Part shown: piece by piece, positions 34,693 through 44,080 of the stretch | Layout of the letters: each line of letters begins with the position of its first letter | How positions within the stretch are numbered: position 1 is the stretch's first letter | Origin: Candidatus Paracaedibacteraceae bacterium | GTDB taxonomy: Bacteria > Pseudomonadota > Alphaproteobacteria > Paracaedibacterales > Paracaedibacteraceae | Assembly: GCA_019636055.1 (NCBI GenBank) | Contig: JAHBYH010000002.1 | Span: 1 to 64,000 of the forward strand | Length of the DNA stretch: 64,000 bases | Reading direction: 5' to 3' | The notes under the pieces: generated by a model | Databases searched by the model: none | What the model was told of the DNA's origin: nothing | What the model saw: the letters and a program-made list of their open reading frames with translations, nothing else | Made by a program: the position numbers and the translations under genes

Positions 34693-36606
34693 TTATGCTT
34701 TCTTTTGAGAATCGTCCTTAACTTCCTCAAATTCAGCATCAACCACGTTGTCTTGGTTTTGGGCTTCCCCTTCCGGAGATCCTCCGGCAGCGGCAGCTTC
34801 TTGTTGAGCTTTGTACAAAGCCTCACCCAATTTCATAGAGGACTGCATCAACGCATCGGTTTTTGCCTTGATATCCTCGGCATTATCACCCTGCACAGCT
34901 TGCTTTAAGGCTTCCAAATCAGACTCAATCGCAGACTTTTCTTCTGCCGTGATCTTGTCGCCATTTTCCGACAAGGTCTTTTCAGTTGCATGAATTAGGC
35001 CTTCAGCATGATTTTTCGCTTCTACAGATTCGCGACGCGTTTTGTCAGCTTCAGCATTCGCTTCGGCATCCTTAACCATTTTGTCAATTTCCGCATCACT
35101 CAAACCACCAGAGGCTTGGATACGGATTTGTTGTTCTTTGTTTGTCGCTTTATCTTTTGCAGATACGTTAACAATGCCGTTCGCATCAATATCAAATGTT
35201 ACTTCGATTTGCGGAACACCACGCGGTGCTGATGGCAAACCAACCAGATCAAATTGACCCAACATTTTATTGTCTGCAGCCATTTCACGCTCCCCTTGGA
35301 AAACACGAATAGTTACAGCTGTTTGATTATCCTCAGCGGTTGAAAACACCTGACTTTTACGGGTTGGAATGGTTGTGTTACGATCGATCAAACGTGTAAA
35401 CACACCGCCCAACGTTTCGATACCTAAAGATAGCGGAGTTACATCAAGCAAAAGAACGTCTTTAACATCACCCTTTAGGACTGCACCTTGGATAGCCGCA
35501 CCAGCAGCTACAACTTCATCCGGGTTAACCCCACGATGAGGCTCTTTACCAAAGAAATTCTTTACGGTTTCAATGATTTTCGGCATACGGGTCATACCAC
35601 CGACCAAGATCACTTCATCAATGTCACCAGCCTTAAGCCCTGCATCTTTCAACGCTGCTTGACATGGTGCAATTGTCCGCTTAACCAAATCGTCAACCAA
35701 AGATTCCAACTTAGCGCGCGTCAACTTAACATTCAAATGCTTTGGCCCTGACGCATCGGCTGTGATGAATGGTAAATTAACATCGGTTTGCATCGACGAT
35801 GACAATTCGATTTTTGCCTTTTCAGCCGCCTCTTTCAAGCGTTGTAATGCCATTGTGTCATTACGAAGGTCGATACCGGATTCCTTTTTGAACTCATCCG
35901 CTAGATATTCAATAATACGGCTATCAAAGTCTTCACCACCCAAGAATGTATCACCATTGGTCGATTTAACTTCAAAAACACCATCACCGATCTCAAGAAT
36001 GGATACGTCAAAAGTACCACCACCCAAGTCATACACAGCGATCACACCGGATTCTTTTTTCTCAAGACCATAGGCCAAAGCCGCTGCAGTTGGCTCGTTG
36101 ATAATACGCAAAACTTCCAGCCCTGCAATCTGCCCCGCATCCTTAGTTGCTTGACGTTGCGAGTCATTAAAATATGCCGGAACTGTAATAACAGCCTGCG
36201 TAACCGGCTCACCCAAATAAGCCTCGGCTGTTTCTTTCATTTTCTTGAGAATCATGGCACTGATTTGGCTCGGGCTCATCTTTTCGCCTTCAGCCTCCAC
36301 CCACGCATCACCATTATCGGCCTTTACAATGCTATAGGGCACAAGATCAATGTCTTTTTGCGTCATCGGATCCTCAAAGCGGCGACCAATCAAACGTTTG
36401 ATCGCAAACATGGTGTCCTTTGGATTAGTTACAGCCTGACGTTTTGCTGATTGCCCAACCAAACGTTCACCATTCCCGGCAAATGCAACCATAGATGGTG
36501 TTGTGCGCGCCCCTTCGGTATTCTCAATAATCCGTGGCTTGTCGCCGTCCATAACAGCAACACAAGAGTTTGTTGTACCAAGATCGATACCAATTACCTT
36601 CGCCAT
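34693..36606 (-). CDS. dnaK: Chaperone DnaK (Hsp70)
   Basis: ATP-driven chaperone. ATG 36606 ([20 protein letters not shown]) has GGGAGA nine bases upstream; an earlier in-frame ATG at 36663 would add 19 unrelated residues. Signatures: [34 protein letters not shown], substrate-binding domain with [17 protein letters not shown], a helical lid and acidic C-terminus ([13 protein letters not shown]). About 637 residues, normal. It follows grpE on the same strand but has its own RpoH-like promoter and grpE has its own terminator. dnaJ is not next to it. Confidence 0.98.
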   Translation of the reverse strand: MAKVIGIDLGTTNSCVAVMDGDKPRIIENTEGARTTPSMVAFAGNGERLVGQSAKRQAVTNPKDTMFAIKRLIGRRFEDPMTQKDIDLVPYSIVKADNGDAWVEAEGEKMSPSQISAMILKKMKETAEAYLGEPVTQAVITVPAYFNDSQRQATKDAGQIAGLEVLRIINEPTAAALAYGLEKKESGVIAVYDLGGGTFDVSILEIGDGVFEVKSTNGDTFLGGEDFDSRIIEYLADEFKKESGIDLRNDTMALQRLKEAAEKAKIELSSSMQTDVNLPFITADASGPKHLNVKLTRAKLESLVDDLVKRTIAPCQAALKDAGLKAGDIDEVILVGGMTRMPKIIETVKNFFGKEPHRGVNPDEVVAAGAAIQGAVLKGDVKDVLLLDVTPLSLGIETLGGVFTRLIDRNTTIPTRKSQVFSTAEDNQTAVTIRVFQGEREMAADNKMLGQFDLVGLPSAPRGVPQIEVTFDIDANGIVNVSAKDKATNKEQQIRIQASGGLSDAEIDKMVKDAEANAEADKTRRESVEAKNHAEGLIHATEKTLSENGDKITAEEKSAIESDLEALKQAVQGDNAEDIKAKTDALMQSSMKLGEALYKAQQEAAAAGGSPEGEAQNQDNVVDAEFEEVKDDSQKKA

Positions 36607-36678
36607 GATATTTCTCCCTAAATTTGTTTTTCCCAGTGTTTTTGCTAGTATTAGCAGCCACACCTCTACTCTGCTAAC

Positions 36679-36707
36679 AATATAGAATTAATTCGCTATT
36701 TTGTCAA
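36679..36707 (-). promoter_or_regulatory. dnaK promoter, sigma-70 and RpoH-like
   Basis: On the minus strand TTGACA (36707-36702), a 17-base spacer and TATATT (36684-36679). Read as CTTG-N18-TCTATATTG it also fits the alphaproteobacterial heat-shock (RpoH) consensus CTTG-N17/18-CYTATNT closely. Confidence 0.65.
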
Positions 36708-36725
36708 GGCCTGCACGGCGTTGCT

Positions 36726-36757
36726 TGAAAAATCTCTCCCATCTGAGAGAGGAGATT
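36726..36757 (-). terminator. Rho-independent terminator of grpE
   Basis: On the minus strand AATCTC pairs with GAGATT, with inner CTCTC/GAGAG pairing, and TTTTC follows. It lies 11 bases after the grpE stop and upstream of the dnaK promoter. Confidence 0.6.
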
Positions 36758-36767
36758 ATTTGTAGCA

Positions 36768-37283
36768 CTAACTTTTCTTCGATACGCCAACCAATGCCGG
36801 ACGCAACAACCGATCATGGAGCGTAAAACCAACCTGCATCACTTGAACAACTTGTCCTGGCTCAACATCTGATGTTGGCACTTCAAACATGGCTTGATGG
36901 AAATTCGGATCAAACGCTTGGTTTTCCGGGTTTATAATCTGAATACCATAACGACCAAAAACATTATTAAGTTCAGAAAGCGTCAAATTAACGCCATCAA
37001 GAAATCCTTTCATTTCATCAGAAATACCTGTCACAGTAGCCGCCATTTCCGACGCCTTGGATAAACTATCGTATACGCTTAAAATATCGCGGGAAAAGTT
37101 AGAAACAGCATATTTTAACGCATCTTCACGATCCTTTTGGGCGCGACGACGGGTATTATCCAATTCCGCAACGGCACGCAACCACTGATCTTTCATCTTA
37201 TCCAATTCAGCTTGAAGATCAGGTTCAACAGACTCAGTAGTTTCTTCTGTTTCTAGAATTTCATCTTGTTCTTTTTCTGACAT
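36768..37283 (-). CDS. grpE: Nucleotide exchange factor GrpE
   Basis: Releases ADP from DnaK. An acidic N-terminus (KEQDEILETEETTESVEPDL) leads to the long dimer helix with LRAVAELDNTRRRAQKDRED and the beta-domain ending HDRLLRPALVGVSKKS; the DPNFHQAMFEVPT segment is typical. About 171 residues from ATG 37283; the ATG at 37289 is only one base from AAGGAG, whereas 37283 has a 7-base gap. Divergent from hflX. Confidence 0.96.
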   Translation of the reverse strand: MSEKEQDEILETEETTESVEPDLQAELDKMKDQWLRAVAELDNTRRRAQKDREDALKYAVSNFSRDILSVYDSLSKASEMAATVTGISDEMKGFLDGVNLTLSELNNVFGRYGIQIINPENQAFDPNFHQAMFEVPTSDVEPGQVVQVMQVGFTLHDRLLRPALVGVSKKS

Positions 37284-37356
37284 TGTCATGCTCCTTGATT
37301 ATCTTTCCTCAATAACTTACCATAATTCTGATATAAAATACAAAAATATAGCCACA

Positions 37357-38616
37357 ATGCAAAAACCAAAAACGATAGCTGCCGTCATTCATGTCGCCTC
37401 AAAAACTGTCACCTACGATTTAGAGGCTGCTCTAGACGAAGCTATTGGCCTCGCTCTCGCTATTGACCTTAATGTTTTATATTCACAAATTATCCAACTG
37501 AAAAAAGCAACCCCTGCCACCATGATTGGTCAGGGAAACGTTGAGCTTTTGGCTGATATTATCCGACAGGATGAAATTGAGTTGGTCATTTTTGACGGAT
37601 CCCTAACGCCAGTTCAGCAACGCAACCTTGAGAAAGCTTGGTCCTGCAAAGTGATCGACAGAACCAGCCTCATCTTGGAAATATTTGGGGAACGCGCCCG
37701 CACCGCTGAGGGCCGCCTTCAGGTTGAACTTGCAGCCCTGACCTATCAACGCAGCCGTCTTGTCCGGAGCTGGACTCACCTTGAACGTCAACGCGGTGGA
37801 TTTGGTTTTACAGGCGGACCCGGTGAAACTCAGCTTGAACTTGACCGCCGTATGATTGATGACCGTATTATTCGGATCAAAGCTGACCTTGAAAAAACCA
37901 AAACCACACGCGGCCTCCATCGGTCAGCCCGTGCTGATGTGCCCTATCCGACTGTTGCTCTCGTAGGGTATACGAACGCCGGAAAATCAACCCTCTTTAA
38001 CAAGCTGACTCAGGCCGATGTGCTTGCTAAAGACATGTTGTTTGCAACCCTTGACCCAACCATGCGGCAGGTTAAACTCCCCAGCGGTCGCACCGTAATT
38101 CTGTCAGATACAGTTGGTTTTATCTCGCACCTTCCCACCCAACTTGTTGCAGCGTTCCGCGCCACCCTAGAAGAAGTCTGTGCTGCAGATCTAATTTTAC
38201 ACGTCCAAGATATCGCTCATCCCAACGCTGCCATGCAAGAAGAAGAAGTCAACAAGGTTTTAACCGAATTAGGGCTTGAAAAAGAACTTCAGGATGGAAC
38301 AACCATTCGCGTCCTGAATAAAATTGATTTAATGGAAGAAACCACGTTAAAACCTCTTAAAAAACGCCTCAAGAAATGTGATGTGTTAATTTCCGCTGTG
38401 ACAAGAGAGGGGTTTAACAAACTATTAAGCCTAATCGATAAGCAACTCAACCGTCATAACAAACTCGTAGAACTCGATATCTCTTATGAAGATGGCGAAT
38501 CACTGGCTTGGCTCTATCGTCAAGGTGTCATCATAGACAGAGTGGACGGCGAGACTGCCATCCACTTAAAACTTCAGATTAGCCCGACTGTGTTAGAAAA
38601 ATTTAAGGCCAGATAG
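37357..38616 (+). CDS. hflX: Ribosome-associated GTPase HflX
   Basis: Splits stalled 70S ribosomes after stress. The N-terminal HflX domain holds KKATPATMIGQGNVELLADI and QQRNLEKAWSCKVIDRTSLI; a coiled coil with RGGFGFTGGPGETQLELDRR follows. The G domain has GYTNAGKSTLFN (G1), LFATLDPTMRQV (G2), DTVGFISHLPTQL (G3) and NKIDLM (G4). I chose ATG 37357 (419 residues) because the 23 residues before it overlap the grpE leader; ATG 37288 cannot be excluded. No strong ribosome binding site. The 3' end overlaps the convergent gene by 14 bases. No hfq nearby. Confidence 0.93.
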   Translation: MQKPKTIAAVIHVASKTVTYDLEAALDEAIGLALAIDLNVLYSQIIQLKKATPATMIGQGNVELLADIIRQDEIELVIFDGSLTPVQQRNLEKAWSCKVIDRTSLILEIFGERARTAEGRLQVELAALTYQRSRLVRSWTHLERQRGGFGFTGGPGETQLELDRRMIDDRIIRIKADLEKTKTTRGLHRSARADVPYPTVALVGYTNAGKSTLFNKLTQADVLAKDMLFATLDPTMRQVKLPSGRTVILSDTVGFISHLPTQLVAAFRATLEEVCAADLILHVQDIAHPNAAMQEEEVNKVLTELGLEKELQDGTTIRVLNKIDLMEETTLKPLKKRLKKCDVLISAVTREGFNKLLSLIDKQLNRHNKLVELDISYEDGESLAWLYRQGVIIDRVDGETAIHLKLQISPTVLEKFKAR

Positions 38617-39385
38617 GGTCTTGATTTTTCATCGAGTGCAAATTATTATCACAGTCACGTTGATTTTGTTCCAATAGGTCAAATTGATCTTTTTCTTCTT
38701 GTGTCATTGGTTGTCCTGCAACTCTGTAGCGCATAAAGTCACGTAACTTTGCCCGTGCTGCATCACAACGCAGCTGCGCTGCTTGGATATGAGGTGCCAC
38801 GGGTTCAGGTTCTTTAAAACTATCCAAGGCAGGGTTGCGCGGGACTACCTTCACAGGCTTTGCCAAAGATTGAGCTTGCGCCCATAAATCAATTAATTGC
38901 GGGCGCCCATTTATTTCTGACTCTATTTCTTTTTTCATTTCATTAGCAGATCTTTTAACCAGCATAATCGCATCAGGTGATACCTTATTTTCACGCATAT
39001 TCTGGACATCTTGTTCATATTTAAGCCAAAGATACATTTTTTCCCTTACATCACTAATCTTTTTGGCGTGATCCCAATAGGCTTGCATCCCAACCTGTGT
39101 TTTTAATCTTTCTAATATTTTTGACTCTAAATCCTTCAGTTGCGATTCATCGATGTATCGACCTGAACCGTCAAACGCAGATCGCTGTGCTGATAGTTGT
39201 TTCCATGAATCTATAAGGTCTTTTATGTTTCCTTGAGCTGGTGACTCGACAGACGGTACTGTTACTAGTTCTTCTGGTGTTTTTTTTGCCCAGGGGAACC
39301 ATCCTTTAGAAGCAGTCGTCAGGTTAGGATCCGCCATAACGCTGCCCATCATTAACGCCGTCATCAATATTGCTCTGTTCACCAT
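38603..39385 (-). CDS. Hypothetical secreted helical protein
   Basis: No family recognised. ATG 39385 has GGAGA five bases upstream and starts a signal peptide (MVNRAILMTALMMGSVMA, then DPNL); a start at 39427 would place 14 non-signal residues before it. About 260 residues, mostly charged helix (SQLKDLESKILERLKTQVG; MLVKRSANEMKKEIESEING) with a Pro-rich hinge near 195-210 (VPRNPALDSFKEPEPVAPH). One Cys pair near the C-terminus (LRCDAARAK, QRDCDNN). Exported, probably periplasmic. Confidence 0.7.
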   Translation of the reverse strand: MVNRAILMTALMMGSVMADPNLTTASKGWFPWAKKTPEELVTVPSVESPAQGNIKDLIDSWKQLSAQRSAFDGSGRYIDESQLKDLESKILERLKTQVGMQAYWDHAKKISDVREKMYLWLKYEQDVQNMRENKVSPDAIMLVKRSANEMKKEIESEINGRPQLIDLWAQAQSLAKPVKVVPRNPALDSFKEPEPVAPHIQAAQLRCDAARAKLRDFMRYRVAGQPMTQEEKDQFDLLEQNQRDCDNNLHSMKNQDPIWP

Positions 39386-39453
39386 AAATCTCCGTGGGTT
39401 TAATGTGCTGAGATAACAATAAAGCAATAAAGTTAAGATTTAGTTAATCTAAG

Positions 39454-40284
39454 TTATTCTGATTTTGTGGTAAGCAAAACCTCAACCCGTGAAACAAAAT
39501 ATTCGGGATCGGTCAATGCAATTAATGTCCGAACAGGAACGATATGCCCCGAGGTAATGAGGTCATCCCGCGTTCCCTGATCGGGAGCAATAATATGTTT
39601 GACCTTAGCATTATCATCAAAGACGATTGCAACTCCGTTTTCAGGCTGCATAAATGGTTTGGCATAAGCTTCAGTTTCACCATTTTCATGCCAACGTTTA
39701 TGGTTATCATGAACCGCATTAAATAGATCTTGCCACATTTGGGAAGGGGCAACTTCAGTTTCGCCTGACATCAAGCATCCCTCAAGGTCATAGGCAAGGA
39801 TATTGGTCATGACATATCCCTTAAGGTTCAGGATCTCACGAATATCAGAAATATCATGGCCAAAGGTTCGAAAGACAAAACGCACATTGGGTTTGTCCTT
39901 TGCCCACTCAACCAATCGCCAAAAGCTTGGGAATAAAGAGTTGTCCATAGATTCGGCAATCCGGACATATTCTTTATACTTAGTTGTTAACTCAGCATAT
40001 TCTGGGTGGTTTTGAAGGTATGATGATGTCACAAAATTTTTGTAGTTGTTGTTGCGAGCATCTTTTATATCTCGAATCGCACCATTTCCAGGAATTACAT
40101 GATTTTCAACAAACTCACGATAAGTCATTTCAGGTAGATCAGGCCGCCAAACCCCTCGAACGTGTTTGGCAAACTCAATTTTCACATAATCCTGAGTGGT
40201 TTTGTTTTGTGCCTTATCTGCTGCCATAATCGTACCGTTCACATCCAAGTGAACAACAATTAAATCTTGCGCCTTTGGTCTCAT
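39454..40284 (-). CDS. HAD-like hydrolase fold protein with variant motif I (DVNGT)
   Basis: 276 residues from ATG 40284 (GGCGGA six bases upstream); 40335 would run into xseB. The N-terminus VVHLDVNGTIM matches HAD motif I with nucleophile Asp14, but the second acid is Asn16. FVFRTFGHD (138-146) fits the motif II position and AIVFDDNAKVKH (Asp223-Asp224) the acidic motif IV. The middle (about 60-120) is a helical cap. Loss of the general acid predicts weak or altered phosphatase activity; a similar D-x-N-G-T occurs in soluble P-type-ATPase-like proteins. Substrate unknown. Confidence 0.65.
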   Translation of the reverse strand: MRPKAQDLIVVHLDVNGTIMAADKAQNKTTQDYVKIEFAKHVRGVWRPDLPEMTYREFVENHVIPGNGAIRDIKDARNNNYKNFVTSSYLQNHPEYAELTTKYKEYVRIAESMDNSLFPSFWRLVEWAKDKPNVRFVFRTFGHDISDIREILNLKGYVMTNILAYDLEGCLMSGETEVAPSQMWQDLFNAVHDNHKRWHENGETEAYAKPFMQPENGVAIVFDDNAKVKHIIAPDQGTRDDLITSGHIVPVRTLIALTDPEYFVSRVEVLLTTKSE

Positions 40285-40315
40285 GATCAGTCCGCCATCA
40301 AAATTAATTTGGCGA

Positions 40316-40558
40316 TCAAGACTCCTGCCCCTCAAACGGTTTCAACTCAGGCTCACCATTTGGTTTTAGCATAATTTGATCAACTTTCAGTTTGGCTGCC
40401 TGTAATTTAGCCTGACAATGAGCTTTTAAAGCCACCCCTTTTTCATAAGATGATATTGCTTCCTCAAGTGGCAAACGCCCCTCTTCCAAACGACGCACTA
40501 AGATCTCAAGCTCTTGAATAGCTTGCTCAAATGTCATACTTTCGATTTTTTCTTGCAT
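40316..40558 (-). CDS. xseB: Exodeoxyribonuclease VII small subunit
   Basis: 80-residue helical-hairpin subunit of ExoVII. The conserved block MTFEQAIQELEILVRRLEEG followed by LPLEEAISSYEKGVAL is clear, as is the tail LQAAKLKVDQI. AAGGA lies about eight bases upstream. The catalytic partner xseA is at 26.9-28.2 kb, so the two subunits are unlinked, as is common. Confidence 0.95.
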   Translation of the reverse strand: MQEKIESMTFEQAIQELEILVRRLEEGRLPLEEAISSYEKGVALKAHCQAKLQAAKLKVDQIMLKPNGEPELKPFEGQES

Positions 40559-40620
40559 TTGTTTTTCCTTAAGAAAAAGTTATTTCTATATGGAATCATC
40601 CCCATCATCAGAAATAGTTC

Positions 40621-41469
40621 TTATTTATCATAACAATAGAATCCGCGGCCAGATTTGCGTCCCACCCATCCTGCTGCGACATAATTTTTCAACAACGAGC
40701 ACGGGCGGTATTTACTATCATTAAAACCATCATAAAGCACCTGCATAATTGAAAGACAGGTATCCAACCCAATTAAATCAGCCAACGCCAACGGCCCCAT
40801 TGGTTGGTTCGTCCCTAATTTCATAGCCGTATCAATATCCTCAGCTGTGGCAATCCCTTCGTGCAGTACGAAAACCGCCTCATTGATCATAGGCATCAAA
40901 ATTCGATTCACAATAAAACCTGGTGCATCCTGTGAAACCACCATAGTTTTACCGATTGTCTCAATAACCCCAGCAATTGCAGAAAAAGTCTCATCACTGG
41001 TTGTTAAAGATCGAATGACTTCAACAAGTTTCATTAAGGGGACCGGATTCATAAAGTGCATCCCAATCACTTTATCCGGACGGTTCGTATGAACCGCCAA
41101 CTGAGTCAGTGAAATCGATGAGGTGTTGCTGGCGATAATAGCTTCGGGTTTAAGTGTAGCTGAGGCCTCTGTCAACAACTTACTCTTAAGCTCAACATTT
41201 TCCGTTACAGCCTCAATCAGCAAATCAAAGTCGCCACTCGGAAGAGTTTCAGCAAAGGATAATCGAGCAAGCGTTGCCCTTTGATCCTCTGCACTCACTA
41301 AACTTTTTGAGACAAGTTTATCCAAGCTTTTGGTAATGTTATTTAATGACTTATCCCTTTGATTTGAAGAGATATCAATGACAGTAACAGTGTATCCAGC
41401 CTGAGCACAGACCTGAGCAATTCCACTGCCCATTTGTCCTGCACCCAAAACAGCTATTGATTTAATCAT
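40621..41469 (-). CDS. 3-hydroxyacyl/3-hydroxybutyryl-CoA dehydrogenase
   Basis: NAD-dependent oxidation of 3-hydroxybutyryl-CoA to acetoacetyl-CoA. Rossmann motif AVLGAGQMGSGIAQVCAQAG at residues 6-25, then IEAVTENVELKS, IIASNTSSISLTQLA, GMHFMNPVPLMKLVEVI (the signature with catalytic His) and the C-terminal domain LKNYVAAGWVGRKSGRGFY. 282 residues is normal. It ends the block HIG1 / adenosyltransferase / etfB / etfA / this gene, which is conserved in alphaproteobacteria. Confidence 0.94.
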   Translation of the reverse strand: MIKSIAVLGAGQMGSGIAQVCAQAGYTVTVIDISSNQRDKSLNNITKSLDKLVSKSLVSAEDQRATLARLSFAETLPSGDFDLLIEAVTENVELKSKLLTEASATLKPEAIIASNTSSISLTQLAVHTNRPDKVIGMHFMNPVPLMKLVEVIRSLTTSDETFSAIAGVIETIGKTMVVSQDAPGFIVNRILMPMINEAVFVLHEGIATAEDIDTAMKLGTNQPMGPLALADLIGLDTCLSIMQVLYDGFNDSKYRPCSLLKNYVAAGWVGRKSGRGFYCYDK

Positions 41470-41498
41470 GTAAAGGCACCTCGCTCCTCAAGAAAACC

Positions 41499-42428
41499 TT
41501 AGTTCTTTAAGGCTGATGTCAACTGTGGAACTACGTCAAACAAATCACCGACGAGACCATAATCCGCAATCTGGAAAATCGGCGCATCTTCATCCTTGTT
41601 GATGGCAATGATCGTTTTACTATCTTTCATTCCTGCCAAATGCTGAATTGCCCCGGAAATACCAATCGCAATATAAAGCTCCGGCGCCACAACTTTACCT
41701 GTTTGACCGACCTGATAGTCATTCGGAACATAGCCAGCATCTACAGCTGCCCGAGACGCCCCAATAGCCGCATTCAACGTGTCTGCTAAATCTTCAATGA
41801 TCTTAAAATTTTCTTTTGAAGCCAAAGCCCGGCCACCCGAGACGACAATCCGCGCTGAAGTTAACTCCGGACGATCTGATTTAGATGCCTCAAGAGAAAC
41901 AAATTTACTTGGATTTGCCTCATTAAAAGCGACCGTTTCAACAGCAGCCGATCCACCCGTTGCACATTTATCAAAAGTCGTTGGGCGAATTGTAATCACT
42001 TTAATCGCATCCTGACTTTTGACAGTCGTAATTGCATTCCCTGCATAAATAGGGCGATCAAATGTATCTGCTGAGTGAACTTTAATGACGTCAGACAATT
42101 GCATCACATCCAATAAAGCCGCCACCCGTGGCAAGATATTTTTACCATAGGTCGAAGCTGGTGCTAAAATATGGGAATAGTTTTTGGCAATTGTCATCAA
42201 GGCTTTAGAAGATGCCTCAGCCAAACCATGCTCTAGAGAAGCGCCATCCATCAAAGTCACTTTGGAAACACCCGCCAGAGTTGCTGCTTCTTTTGCAGCA
42301 CCCTCTGCTTTATGGCCTAAAACAGCGACATGAATATCGCCACCAATCTGGGTTGCTGCTGTCACTGCATTATACGTTGATGCTTTTAATGAGGCACCAT
42401 CATGCTCTGCAAGAATAAGGACTGTCAT
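41499..42428 (-). CDS. etfA: Electron transfer flavoprotein subunit alpha
   Basis: FAD-carrying subunit passing electrons from acyl-CoA dehydrogenases to ETF-ubiquinone oxidoreductase. The C-terminal FAD domain is clear: RIVVSGGRALASKENFK, GASRAAVDAGYVPNDYQVGQ, and LYIAIGISGAIQHLAGMKDS, IIAINKDEDAPIFQIADYGL. 309 residues. One base separates it from etfB, so they are translated together. Confidence 0.96.
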   Translation of the reverse strand: MTVLILAEHDGASLKASTYNAVTAATQIGGDIHVAVLGHKAEGAAKEAATLAGVSKVTLMDGASLEHGLAEASSKALMTIAKNYSHILAPASTYGKNILPRVAALLDVMQLSDVIKVHSADTFDRPIYAGNAITTVKSQDAIKVITIRPTTFDKCATGGSAAVETVAFNEANPSKFVSLEASKSDRPELTSARIVVSGGRALASKENFKIIEDLADTLNAAIGASRAAVDAGYVPNDYQVGQTGKVVAPELYIAIGISGAIQHLAGMKDSKTIIAINKDEDAPIFQIADYGLVGDLFDVVPQLTSALKN

Positions 42429-42429
42429 G

Positions 42430-43170
42430 TTAAATCACCTTTTTAATTTGATCGATAAGTTCCTGAACATTGGCAACTTTTTTCCCACCTTGGCGAACAG
42501 GCGGTTCCATCGTCTTGAGTGTTTCAAGACGACGTGCTGTCTCAATTCCCATAGAGCTTAAGTCGATGGTTGCAAGCGGTTTTGTTTTTGCCTTCATAAT
42601 ATTAGGCAATGCAGCAAATCGCGGTGTATTTAAACGTAAATCAGTTGTGACAACGGCCGGCAACGAAATCTGAATTTTTTCTAACCCGCCATCAACTTCA
42701 CGGGTGATATTTGCCGTACTACCCTCAAGTCCAAGTTCAGAAATGAAGGTTCCTTGTGGCCAATCAAGTAACGCTGAAAGCATTTGGCCGACCTGATTGC
42801 AATCATCATCAATCGCTTGTTTACCAAGAATAACAAGGTTCGGTGATTCGTCTTGACAGATTTTAGCTAGAACTTTAGCAACAACCAAAGATTCAAGGGA
42901 GTCTTCACCCTCCACGTGAATGGCTCGGTCAGCCCCAAGGGCGAGGGCAAAACGGAGTGTTTCTTGGCAAGCTTTTGAGCCAATAGAACAGACAACAACT
43001 TCTGTTGCGATACCCTTTTCTTTCAGACGCACAGCTTCTTCCACCGCAATTTCATCAAACGGATTAATCGACATCTTGACGTTGTTGAGATCCACACCTG
43101 ATCCATCTGGTTTCACACGAATTTTAACGTTATAATCAACGACACGCTTTATAGCGACAAGTATTTTCAT
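42430..43170 (-). CDS. etfB: Electron transfer flavoprotein subunit beta
   Basis: AMP-binding partner of EtfA. Seen: [60 protein letters not shown] and the recognition loop region [16 protein letters not shown]. 246 residues. Part of the conserved ETF block; the genes before and after it are also fatty-acid/cofactor related. Confidence 0.96.
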   Translation of the reverse strand: MKILVAIKRVVDYNVKIRVKPDGSGVDLNNVKMSINPFDEIAVEEAVRLKEKGIATEVVVCSIGSKACQETLRFALALGADRAIHVEGEDSLESLVVAKVLAKICQDESPNLVILGKQAIDDDCNQVGQMLSALLDWPQGTFISELGLEGSTANITREVDGGLEKIQISLPAVVTTDLRLNTPRFAALPNIMKAKTKPLATIDLSSMGIETARRLETLKTMEPPVRQGGKKVANVQELIDQIKKVI

Positions 43171-43191
43171 TATTCCTCCTCCGGTATCAGA

Positions 43192-43746
43192 TCAGCGGTT
43201 GGCGCCCGGCACCCACAAGACATCGTTTTGACCGTTAGCATTAGCAACCCGAGACAAAACAAACAATAAATCTGATAGTCGGTTCATATACTTTACTACT
43301 TCTAAATTTAACTGAGTTTCTTGGCTTAAGGCAACAATTACTCGCTCAGCACGACGAACAATTGTTCGCGCTAAATGCAAGGATGCAGCGAGAACCGTCC
43401 CTCCCGGCAAGATAAACGATGTTAAAGGATTTAAGGATTCGTTAAAAGCATCAATCTGATTCTCCAACCAAACAACCTGAGTTTCAACTATTCTCAACGC
43501 AGATTGTGCCAAATCCGGCATACACAGATCGGCACCCACATCAAATAGGTCATTTTGCACCCGATACAGGATCTGTGCTAACATGTCATTTGCATGAACA
43601 CATGCGACACCAATAGCAGCATTAGCTTCGTCAACCGAACCAATAGCCTCAAATCTTAAGTCTGATTTTAATAATCGAGTACCACAACCCAAGGATGATT
43701 TGCCTTTATCCCCGCCTTTTGTGTAAATCCGAGTAAGCTGAACCAC
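43192..43746 (-). CDS. PduO/MMAB-type ATP:cob(I)alamin adenosyltransferase
   Basis: Makes adenosylcobalamin. MVQLTRIYTKGGDKGKSSLG (ATP loop, from GTG 43746), RFEAIGSVDEANAAIGVA, and RTIVRRAERVIVAL (active-site Arg/Glu) are signatures. AAGGA is eight bases before GTG 43746; ATG 43767 would add seven residues but lacks spacing. About 184 residues. No other cobalamin gene is in the window; adenosylcobalamin would serve methylmalonyl-CoA mutase or ribonucleotide reductase. Position between etfB and the HIG1 gene is a usual alphaproteobacterial order. Confidence 0.92.
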   Translation of the reverse strand: MVQLTRIYTKGGDKGKSSLGCGTRLLKSDLRFEAIGSVDEANAAIGVACVHANDMLAQILYRVQNDLFDVGADLCMPDLAQSALRIVETQVVWLENQIDAFNESLNPLTSFILPGGTVLAASLHLARTIVRRAERVIVALSQETQLNLEVVKYMNRLSDLLFVLSRVANANGQNDVLWVPGANR

Positions 43747-43823
43747 GTTGATTATCCTTTTGCACATTTATTCTGCATATAACAAGTCTAATATACTCAT
43801 AACTTATAGCGCAACCTAAGGCT

Positions 43824-44018
43824 TTAACGATCTAACCAAAGAATGACAGCAAAAATTAATAAAGCAACCCCTTGAAGCAAAACACGCCAACGCATAGCCT
43901 CGTTAGAATATTTACGACTGAACTCTCCCCCACGCAGCAAGGTCACCAGGCCAAAACCCAAAACACTAACCACGCTCACGAGAGCAATCCCAAGTAAAAT
44001 AGTCAAGAATGTATTCAT
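43824..44018 (-). CDS. HIG1-domain twin transmembrane protein
   Basis: 64 residues with two membrane helices (about 5-27 and 44-62) joined by the conserved loop EFSRKYSNEAMRWRVLLQGV of the hypoxia-induced protein (HIG_1_N) family. Mitochondrial relatives tune cytochrome oxidase; the bacterial role is little known. First gene of the adenosyltransferase/ETF block. Confidence 0.88.
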   Translation of the reverse strand: MNTFLTILLGIALVSVVSVLGFGLVTLLRGGEFSRKYSNEAMRWRVLLQGVALLIFAVILWLDR

Positions 44019-44080
44019 GAATTCACTCTAGCAAATTCCATTCCTCCTGACGCTTGTCATTTTGTCGCGGGGACAGGTAT

